Assembly: GCA_030272155.1 (NCBI GenBank)
Contig: CP126202.1
Coordinates: 2,914,001-2,978,000 of the forward strand
DNA: 64,000 nt
Origin: Tetradesmus obliquus
Lineage: Eukaryota; Chlorophyta; Chlorophyceae; Sphaeropleales; Scenedesmaceae
Direction: 5' to 3'
Both the position numbers and the translations under genes were made by a program. This document shows, one piece after another, positions 49,230-59,782 of this stretch. Each line of letters starts with the position of its first letter. The stretch's first letter is position 1. The notes beneath the pieces were generated by a model that was given only the letters and a program-made list of their open reading frames with translations, had not been told where the DNA came from and ran no database searches.

Positions 49230-52200
49230 AACCAGCGCCTGTGTCTGTGGCTACGCCTCCGCCGTTGTTGGTGTTGCTGATACCATCTGCATTGCTGGAG
49301 CCTGTGTTTCCCGCTGCTGCGTTAGCTTGTGATGCGACTGATGAGATGTCTGCTACTGATGGAGGCCCTGCTGCTGCGTTGCTGCTGGTGCTTGTGCCGC
49401 CACCAAGTGGGGTATCTTCTGTGATCGGTGTTGGCGGCACATTCGCTGCAGTGCAGTCTTCTGGCCCAGAGCACTCCATGTCTCCCAAGTCAGGCTTGGG
49501 GCCTGAGCACCAGATGTGAGGTACAACTGCGTTTGAGGTCATGTTGACACAATCAAACCTCCTTTGTTGCACGTACTGCAGGATGAGCAACAAGCAGCGG
49601 CACAACACGTGGCAGCGTCTTCAGTCAGATATGCACATCTCGCCAACGCACATATTGCAGGCATCAGCGGAAGGCAGCAACTTGCAATTCTTGCATCTGC
49701 TTCAGTTGCACCTGTAGCATGGACAGCGTGTTCTGTGCACCATCTAGCAGATGCAGTGTGAATGCACAACGCGAGGCAGTCGCTCACCCTGCCACATGGC
49801 TTGCTGGGATCCTCAGGCAGGCAGTCACCCAGCTCGCGCGTCCTCCAGTAGTACACGTGGCAAGGGTTCTGTGCGCACAGCTGCGTTGAGTTGTCATACG
49901 TGTCACGGTTGCAGTAGCTGTTGGCCACAGTCTTCTTGGTGCCTGCCTGCACACACGTGGCCGTGCGGTTTGCCACACCGCCTCCGCAGCCGAGTGTGTT
50001 ATTACAGACCCAATCTGAGTACGACCAGGTGTACGTTGGGCAGGGTGGCTGCACACAGGGCTGCCACAAGTCCTGCCACAAATCTGCAAGGCGCACACAG
50101 TCACATAGCCAAATAGGCAGTCGCATGTTGATCAGGGCCAGGTTGAGCAGTGCATGCTTGGTCAGCAAAGCCATGCGCCCAGCGCAGCAATGAGTGCTTT
50201 GGAGGTGGGTGACAGCTCCAGTGTGTTGATGAGGATACAGGCTGCTGATATCCCTGGGAAGGCTGAGCTCAACCTCGGCTAACAGCAAGGCAGCAGAAGC
50301 TCAGCACACACCTCCTGGAGCTGCATAGCAGCTGCTGAGAGATGCCAAATATCCCTCCTTTGAGACGCACATGGCGCTGCGGGTCCTGCTGCTGAAGCCG
50401 CAGGTGCTGTTGCAGGGGCCCCACTCCCCCAGCTGGAGAGTGAAGTTGGTGGGCAGGCTGGTCTGGCATGGCTGTGTCTGGCATGCCCTGCGCAGCAACA
50501 ACAGCAGCAGTAGTAGCAGGAAGTGTTGCTACTAGCACCCGGTGCTCGCAGCAACCATCAAACTAGAAACACAGGTTTATTTGAAACTATCAAAGCAAAA
50601 CCGAGGTGCTGCTTGCTTCATTTGGCGTGCGTGACTCAAAAGAAGCCGTTGCTAGTGGCAGCAATTATGTGCAATGCCTACCTCAGCGTGTGTGCCGCTG
50701 AGCCGCTCTTGCTGCCTACCTTTCACGGGCTGGAGCAGGCGGAGGGCAGGAGGATGTATCTGCCTCATTCCCATAGTTGTCCAGGCACTGCACGCGGCGC
50801 GTCTGCACACCGCCACCACACAGCTTGCTACAGTCGCCGTAGTCTCCAACCTTCCAGTTATAGGCTACCGTGGCCAGCGTTGTTGGCATGGCTTCTTTGA
50901 TGTTCGTGGTCCTGACAGATCCCCACGTGGCGGTTGGGAACACTAGGTTGGGGTCTCCCTGCAGTGTGATGGCAAGGAAGCTGCGCAACGAAGTGTCTCC
51001 TGCAAGCAGGGACGTGGAGCATGGCAGCCACAGCCCACTGCCTGCAATCGCCTGCGTAATGACGCTGGTGTTGCTGACAATGATGTCTGGCGAGGGTGCA
51101 AGGAAGGCGTTTACTGCTGCTGAGAAGGCAGCCTGCAGGATATCAGACCACGGCAGGCACAACAGCAGGGCAGTGTCAGAAGCCCAGCACTGCACAGCAC
51201 TGTACATTCTGTCTGATGCCTGATGTTCCTGCAAGCATGGCATGTTGTGCAATGTGTGCCAACAGGCATCAAAGCTGAGTAGATGCTCCTTCCTGCAAGC
51301 CTTTTGCAAGCTGAGTCAGAAACACATGCACCCACAGCACTGGACGCTGTCATGCACAGCTATGTCTTTGCTGTGTGTGGCAGCTGTGCTTCCTGCTGTT
51401 GGCAGAGCCACCAGCAAACCACAAGGCATCCTGCAGCTGCAACTGGCACGCCATTGGTGTACGGCTGCTGGAGCAGCTCACCTGCTCTGCTGGACCCAGG
51501 CCTGAGGGGTGGTTGTAGCCCTGCAGCACTGCTGTGAAGAAGACAGTAGGGTATCGACCCACAGGCGGGTACTCGTAAGCTGGCGGGTCCGGCACCACAG
51601 AGTCTTCCGGGTCGCCCTCGCTGCCAATGACATTGTCCGCGGCATCGTCGGTGTTCAACGGTGAGCTGCTGCTGGTGTTGAGACGCTGGTACAGCAGCCC
51701 TTGGGGACTGCCTGCAGGACCACTGAGCACGTGCTGGTCATACCATGGGTTGCGTGTTGCATTGACCCCGGCTGCGTTGGGCGAGGCAGCTCCAGCTGCA
51801 GCTTCTGGCAGCGCTGTTATGTCCATGGGAAGTGCAACTGGTGCCCCAAACGAGTTCAAGGCGCCAGCCTGGCCATCACTTGAGGTTCCTGTGCTGCTAG
51901 CACCATTGATCAGGCTCCAAATCCTTGACGCTTGCCTGCTGCTGCCACTTGTGCTGCCGCTGCTACCGAGCTGCTGCTTGGACTGCTCTGCACGCAGTCG
52001 ACTGCTGCTACGCCATGACTGCAAGCCTCCAACGACTTCAGGGGCTTCAGATTCAACTGCTTCTGTTGTGCTTTGCTGCAATTGACGCCGGCTTCCAAGA
52101 TGTACTATGGATGCTGCAGCTTGCGCTGCCTTTCCAGCCAATGTATTGTGGTGTGCTGCTGCCAAGCGTCTGGACAGTCGCTGTTGAGCAGCAGGCAGCA

Positions 52201-52616
52201 GCAGGTGCTGCAGCTCCTGCAGTGCAGCATTGTCCTGCAAGCAGCAGTGTTGTGCCATATGCATGGTTGCTTTTCCAAATGTGATTTGTTACTTAGTGCA
52301 ATCTTAGAGACGTTGTGCACGTCTTTCATGGGCTCTTCTGCCTTTGTTTTCTCCGGCTGCTCGCGCTCAATCGCACAGGAGCACTGCTCAGGCAGATGCT
52401 GCTGAACTCTGCACCAACCAAACATGGCATGCCCATGGGACCTGCTGTGCCGCCTACAACATCATGAGCAATTGTGCCTACCTGTTTCTTATACGCAGCT
52501 GCGGACAGGGCAGTGCTCCTTGAGCATGCTTGCAGTGCCAAAAGCAGCACCAGCAGCATGCAACAGCAGGTGCTCTCGCTGCTGTGTGTCCGCCATGGGC
52601 CTAGCCTAAAGCCCAT
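46708..52616 (-). CDS. Type I membrane protein with TSP1 repeats, CGVCNG repeats and EGF-like module
   Basis: Minus-strand exons 52616-52482, 52234-51482, 51132-50720, 50487-50312, 50083-49788, 49575-48684, 48482-47350 and 47175-46708 close in perfect phase to 1,421 residues. Order: signal peptide (LLVLLLALQACSRSTALS); a low-complexity ectodomain; about four thrombospondin type 1-like repeats between residues 415 and 640 (WKVGDYGDCSKLCGGGVQTR; WGPCNSTCGFSSRTRSAMC; W-CNNTLGCGGGVANRTATC; a looser fourth); a Ser/Asn/Ala linker with PPPPSPRP; Cys-rich repeats with DACGVCNG and DECGVCNG (~890-950); an EGF-like Cys cluster (CNSRGVCFNSLGSCSCTTGY, ~1300); one transmembrane helix (VTVVMVGSMLVVAGAAWVVW); and a short basic then acidic tail. 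TSP1 and EGF modules bind matrix or partner cells, so a surface adhesion or receptor role is inferred. The founding family is not identified. Confidence 0.8.
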
Positions 52617-54714
52617 TCAGGCACCTAGTATTACGTCTGCGTCGCTTCTGCTGTCCCAACTTCAAGGCGTCGCCAATGCTCGGTTTTCCCTCGTTTGGGC
52701 AGTCGGTTTTGAAACATGCCCAGCAGCTCGCAGAAATGTTCACGTAGATGTCAAACTAGAGTTGTGATTTCATTTTGCCTCATTCACAAATCATTGCATG
52801 CATGTCGGTATCCAGTACAGAAGTGCAGTGCCTACGCGCGCAGAGCAACGCAAAGAAGCGGTATATGTTGAGCATACAATAAATCCACGTCGCAGCTATC
52901 AAATGGGCTGCCAGTAAAGCCGAGGTTGTGAGAGTGACATGGCTGTAGTGACAATGTCAATGTCAAAGGTTACATCAGAGTGGCACCCACACTGCTGCTG
53001 CCACAATGGCCAACTTGTGGCACGGCTTTTATCAGCAAGCGCTTTGCAAAAATGCTACAACAGCACTGCTAGTATACAGGTTGGGGCAAGTTAGTGATGC
53101 CCATGCGCCACATCAGCAGCTTGCCATGGTCCCACAAGCAGTCATACAGGCCACGATGCCAGCTCAGAACATACTGACAAAGCCGCCGCTGATGTCACAA
53201 CAAGATACCCAAGTGAGATAGAAGACCAACAATGGTATGATCAACGAGGTCAAGACAACGTACAATACACAAAATGCAAGCAAGGTGAGACAACACCCAA
53301 CCTCTAGTACATACAGGTCTGATTCAAAAGGATTTTTGATGTCGATAGCAACAGCAACTGGCGTAGTTCGCATGCACTGATGCCGTACGTCCCCTTCACG
53401 TGTACTCCACAACGGCATGCACTCCAAAACAACAACAATAAAATAGTAGTGTAGGTGCATGCTGGCACGGCAACACACAGCTTCAGCGCGTCAACTGCTG
53501 AAACCTGGCAAGTAACCAAGCCCAGAGCGAGCAACCAAGAGCGCATAACAGCACAGCACACATCTCAACACCAAACTACTCAGCCCATCACCACTGCCGC
53601 GTCCATGCAGGCTGCCAGTCCCGCACACAACGTCTGCAACAGCATTTGGCAGAACACCACTGCACATCCTGCAGGGAATAGGCCGCACGCCAACCACCAT
53701 ATGTTCAGCGTTTGCGCCCTGGAAAAACAGGCAGTGACAGGTCATCACCATTGCACAGGAGCAGCACACACCCCAGTGGCACACACTGGCCGCACCGGTT
53801 GTTCCTAATACAGCCCACATGCACATGCATCAGAACAGACGACATGCGCACACAGGCGTGCCCACCCAACCCTTGTGCCTTCAGCCATCAAATAAATGCC
53901 GACAGCCGCACACGACAGCGCACACAAGCACACCCAACAAGATGCGGTGCAAACAGCATGTCTGATCTCAGGCCTTGATTGTCACGCCAGACGTAAGTAA
54001 CGAGCGCCGCAAGCTGTAGCTTCACTCTGTCGACTGCTCACCAACCATAACTAACGCTCAGCAGCGCAGCTGCATTTGACCACCAGCTCCGCCGACAACG
54101 TTTAGCACACCAGCACACAGCCACCCTTGCCAGCGCCCTTCTTGCAAAGTTGCTGGTTAGCGCACCAACACAATGTGTTGTTGGCCGCTTTGCAGCGGTC
54201 TCCAGGACCCCTTGCTTGCTCAGAGCGCTCGTGTATGTACATATGGTACCATCCTGCTTAAAGTAAAGGAATGACGCTGCAGCTGATAGCCCAGTCATGA
54301 GTACGCGCCAAATGCACAATGCCATGTCTCTAATGCACAGAAGTAACACAAGCACGGACCGCCCAGCGTCACAGCATAGAACACACACCAATCGTACGCT
54401 ATGCGTACAGCCATGCTGACCCCTGCAGGTTCACATACTTGTGATTTCAGCAACCCACATGGTCCAAACAAACCTTTCTCAACAATCGCCGTCGCTGCTA
54501 GCTTTGCAGCCCAGCTACCACCAACTGCCAAAACACGCATACCACACACCACCAAGGACCTCCGGAAAAGGCTGGCGTGTCAGCCGCCAACAGGCCTCCA
54601 CTGCTTGCCCCACCAAGCGGCATGCCAGCTGAGCAAAGACACAGCATGCATCCGCCCCAACCACACGGGCACCCTGCCAGCACACACGCCGCCACAGCAA
54701 CACCTCCTCGTCGC
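52617..54714. other. Intergenic region, no supported gene
   Basis: About 2.1 kb between the TSP1 gene's start and the CBM20 gene's end, both on the minus strand. Open frames on either strand are short and unlike known families. It should hold the TSP1 gene promoter and the CBM20 gene 3' UTR. No repeats were noticed. Confidence 0.4.
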
Positions 54715-57700
54715 TTACTGAGGCCTGTTTGCCCAGATCTCCTTGATTGCATCTGATGCATTGTCGAGGTCAATCACATTGTCATAGACTTTGTAGTATG
54801 ATGGCTCACCAACCAGCTCTGCAGGCCCCACATCCAGCGCCGCAGTAGCAGCGTTCGCTGCAGGCTCAGCAAGCTTCACTGCGCTGCTCAAGCTGGAGCT
54901 CGCAAAGTCAGCAGCACTGCCAGACAGCTGGCCAATGCTGGAGCTCGCGGCCTGCATCTGCTGGCTCGCCACATCCACGCCAGATGCTGCCGCCTTCACT
55001 GTCGCCTCAACCGACTGCTGCACGCCAGTCAAACCGCCGCTCGCAAAGTCAACGGCACTGCCGGAGAACTGCCCGAGGCTGGAGCCAGCCACCTGCAGCT
55101 GCTGCCCTGCAGAATCAGCGCCAGATGCTGCCACCTCTTCAACCACCTTCACAGTTGCCTCCATGGACTGCTGCAGCTGAGTTAGCAGCTGGTCCAGCTG
55201 CGGGCCGCCCTGCGCTGCTCCGCGCTGCGCATCTGCTGCAAGCCCCGCCACAGTGTCCTGCAGCGCCGCAAGCTGCTGCTGCAGCGCTGGCAGCTGCTGC
55301 TCATACGCCTGCAGGAGCCCTGCCTGCAGCGAGGCTGCAGCAGCATTCGCCTGCACCTCAATCTCTGAGAGGCGCTGCTTCAGCTGCAGCTGCTCGATTT
55401 TGTCCATGGCATTTGCAGACAGCGCGCTCAGGCTCTGCTCTGCAACAGACTCCAGCTGCGCCAGCTGCTGCTGCAGCTGCAGCTTGTCCACCTCTGCTGT
55501 TGTCGCTGCAGCTGCTGCAGCTGCAGCAGACCTGATGTGCAGCAGGGACTCACTCAGGTGGTCTGCAAGGGCCAGCTGCTGGTACCCAGCCCACACCTGC
55601 TCCTGCACTGACGCAATCGCGCCAGACAGCAGCTGCTGCAGGCTGTTCAGCTGCGCTGCGGCGTCAGTAGCACCCGCCTGCTGCGCCGCGAACGCTGCTG
55701 CAGCGAGCTGTGTGGCTGCTGCTGAGCAGCTGTCATGCAGCTGGGACAGCACCACGTCCAGCTGCTGGATCTGCAGGACAGCACAGCAGAGCAGCAACGG
55801 CAAAGCACAAACATCAGACCACCAACAAGCAAAATTGCATTGTTATTGACGCCTCGCAGCTTGTGGAACAGCGAAGCATTAACAAAACAGTGAAGCAAAA
55901 CACAGCCTCAGTTCTGAACAGCCCTACGCAGTCAAACCTGCAGTCAAACGTGCGGTCAAACTTGCGGTCAAACTTACCCGCACTTCCAGCACATCGTGCA
56001 GCGCGCCCATGGACCTGTCCAGGGAAGCCAGCAGCTCCGGCAGGTGCAGCCCGTTTGCTGCCTGGCTTGCAGTTTCCTGCAGGAGCCCCACAGACGTAGC
56101 TGCCAGCTGCTGCAGCTCTGCAAACTGCTTGGGCAGCTCCACCACTAGCGCCTGCTCCTGCTGCTTCAGCACATCCAGCACAAAGGCAAGCTTGCCTGGA
56201 ATGTCCAGCTGCTGCAGCTGCGTGTCTGCAAAGCTGCTCACTGCGTCTGTGGCGCTGGCCAGACTATCCTGCAGCTGCAGCAGCCCTGCACGCAGAGAGG
56301 CGTCCACAGTGCTGGTCTGCTGCGCAACGTATGCTGAAAACGTGTCTGCCTGCTGCTGCAGAGCAGCAAGCTGCTCCTGCAAGGCCAGTTGGTCAATGCC
56401 ATCTGCTGCAGAGGACTGCAGCTGGTGCAGGATGCCCTGCAGAGCTGCCAGCTGTGCAGCAAGCTGCGCCGAGAGGCCCGCTGTGCCTGGCAGGGGCATC
56501 ACAGCTGCATCGGGGTAGCACTGGCCTCCAGGCAGAGGAGGCGGGATGTAGCCATACTCCCGCAGCTGTGTTGGTAAATCATAAAGGTTTGGCAGATGTG
56601 CAAAAGAGCACAAGGCAGGCAGGCAGCAAAGGAGGGTTAGTCGGCTGTGAGTAGAGGTAACGGTAGGCATACAGGATGCAGCACAACAGGCTTATGCAAG
56701 CAACAGCTGCACAGCTGCCATATACACGGCAGCTCTGCTGTCCCCCTTCACTACTGCCAAACAGCACTGGCGATATCAATCTACCAACGATCTACCCACC
56801 TGGCTCGCCAGCACGAAGAGTCCTGCAGCCAGAGCTCCATACGCCAGCACCTCAGGCACCTTCAGTGCCCCTGGCAGTCCTGCCTTACCCCCGCTGGCGC
56901 CGCGTGCTGCTGCGCCTGCTCCTGCAAAGCCCAGCACTGTGAGGTAGCTGATGCCCTCTGCTGCTCCCAGCAGGCCATACGGGCCGGGAGGCAGGCCGCA
57001 GCCTGCAGGAAAGATGCAGCAGAGGTAGCATACACGAGGTCAGCGCAGCAGGAAGCGGCGTACATGGTACCCTTGCAGCAGCTGGCAAGGAGCAGCACAG
57101 TGCAAGAGCTGGTGGCCAGTGTTGCTGACACACGTGCTTGCAGGAAAGATGCAGCAGAGGTGATGTGAGTAGCTGATGCAGCAAGGAGCATGCGTGATGC
57201 CCTTGGAGCAGCTAGCATGGGTAGCTGATGGCCTGTGCTGCTAACACGCCTGCTTGCAGGAACAAAACATTTAGAACTAGATACGAACTCGACTGCAAGT
57301 ACAGCAGATAAACCAGCACGGCTGTTGTGTTGATGCTGCTGCAGGGAGCAGATCAAGTCAATTACCAAGCAACTCGGCACTATCAACGAAACTGCAGATC
57401 CAAGCTCACCTGTGTCCTTCAGCACAAACTCGGACCACAGCACCGTGCCCACAGCAGCGCAGCCAGCAATCGCCGACATCAGCTGCATGCCTGAATTCCA
57501 ATCTGGGGAGGCAGCAGCGCTGTCTGCAGCAGCAGAGCCCATGCTGGAGTCTGCAGCAAGCGCCGCAGCGCCAGCAGCAGCAGAGCTGCTGTTGTTGTTG
57601 CTGGAGGTCTTGGCTGCTGCTGCAGAGGAGGCCACAGCCGGGGGGCTCAGGCCTGCTGCTGCTGCAGCAGCAGACAGGGCAGCTGTGCTGCCGCGGCTGA

Positions 57701-59737
57701 ATGCCTGCTGTGCACGCTCTGCAAGAGGCACCACCTCAGGCGGAGCAGGCATGGTCAACCCCTGGCTTGCAGCAGCAGCATACGCCTGCTGCTTTTGCAG
57801 CATGCCATTGGGGCTGCTGCTGCCGCTAGGGCTTCCAGTCGGGCTGCTGCTCCTGCTGCTGCGAATCATGTTGTCCAGCCCTTCACTCTCTGCTGCAGCA
57901 GCACTTGCTGCTTGCTTTGCAGCAGCCAGGCGTGCAGCCTTCTGCTTTGCTGCCTCCTCTGCCTCGCGTGCTGCTGCAACCTTCTCATTGCTGTGCATGT
58001 CTTGCACCCAGTCGATGGAAGCTGCCGCTGCTGCTGATGCTACATGGCTGCCGTTGCGGCCTGGGCTAGAAGAGCGACTGCCGGGCTTGGGGTTTGAACC
58101 GGCGACCACTGGCGCCGCGGCTGCGCGGCTCCTGCTGCTGAGCGGCGTGCTGGAGCGCACACCCATGGCTGTGCTGCCAGCAGTGCTGCTGCTGCTGCTG
58201 CTGCTGACAGCCGAAGGACCCCAGCCGCTTGGCAGCGCTGCTGCTGCTGCTGCCACTGCTGCTGCAGGTGTTGCGCTGCCACTGTCAGGTGGGCTGTTGT
58301 CAGGTGTGGCTGGTGCAGAGCGGCTCTCATCCTCCAGCACCTTCTCTGCTGCTGCTGCTGCCTCAGCCAGCACTGCCAGGACTGCTGGGTCGGCAGCCTC
58401 CACTGCTGCTGCTGCAGTCACCTCCTCTACTTCTTCCTCCACTGCTGCTGCTGCTGGCGCCAAAGTCTCAGCCACAGCAGCAACCTCCTCTGCCTCCTCA
58501 ACTTCCAGCACTGCTGCTGCCGGCTCAAGCACCTCCACTGCTGCTGCCGGCTCCAGCTCTGCTGCACTGTCTGTCTCCTCGTCTACATCTGAGAGCGCTG
58601 CTGCTGCCGCTGCCAGCGCAGCAGCTGCAGCAGCGACTGCGCTCTCCTCAGCAGGCTCCAGATCAGCAGCTGCCTCCTCTGGGGGTGATGGGATCTCAGG
58701 GGCAGCTGCTGCTGCTGGCTCCGCTGCTGCTGGCTCTGCTGCTGCTGCGAGCTCCGCTGCTGCGAGCTCCGCTGCTGTTGGCAGCGGCGCTGCTGAAGCC
58801 TTCTTGCTCACTGACTTCATGAAGGCAGCCACCACGCTGTTGGTGCTTGCAGGGTCCGCAGCCGCCGGCTTTCCTGCAGGCTGCCGGCTTGCAGAAAAGT
58901 CGATGAAGCCCACCGCCACTGGCTTGTCCTGTGACAGCTTGCTGCGCAGTGAGTCAGCAGGGCTGGGAGGGGCTGGTGCAGCTGGCATGACAAAGTCATC
59001 AGCCAGTTCGTCAAAGCTGGTGGTGATGCCCTCATCCATGGAGGCACGGGCCTGCAAACATCAGACAGCAAAAGGAATTCAAGGCAAATGCCCAGTGGTG
59101 ATGCAAGGCTATGAAAGAATGGAGAAGGCTGTGGACAGAGTACTTTACGCATGTCACCAGGGCCAGGGCTGGATGATGATGCATCCACATATCAGCAGTT
59201 CTGGTCATTTACTCCTGTATGCCTATGCTACGCTACTGCAATACCTGCAAGCTCCCAGCCCCACTCGGTCGACATACAAAACGATGGTCAAACGCCGGTC
59301 AAACGCACCTGAGCGGCCATGGCCTCCAGCTGCTGCTGCATCTCCGACTCTGCTGCTGCTGAAGCTTCATCCTCCTCCACAAGCAGTTCATCCTGAGCAG
59401 CAGCAAGCGCCTTGCTCAGGCCCCCAGATGCGCCTGTTGCTGCTGACAGCAGCTCGTCATCCTGACTGTCCTCGCTGTCGCTGCTTGCAGGAGATGCTGC
59501 TGCAGGCGTGGAAGCAGCAGTAGGCTCGCCACTGAAGGAGGGCCGGCGCCCGGTCACTTCTGCCTCCACGTCTGCAGGAAAGCACGGTTTGCATGCAGAA
59601 GGTGCGCAAGGCTTGAACAAACGTATGACTACGCAGCATGAAGCAAGTGATAGCATGCCGCACGCAATGTATGCAGCGGACACTCCGCCATGAGCAAGTA
59701 ACACATATAACAGCTTGTTGTAAACCATGCACTCTAC

Positions 59738-59782
<45 letters not shown>

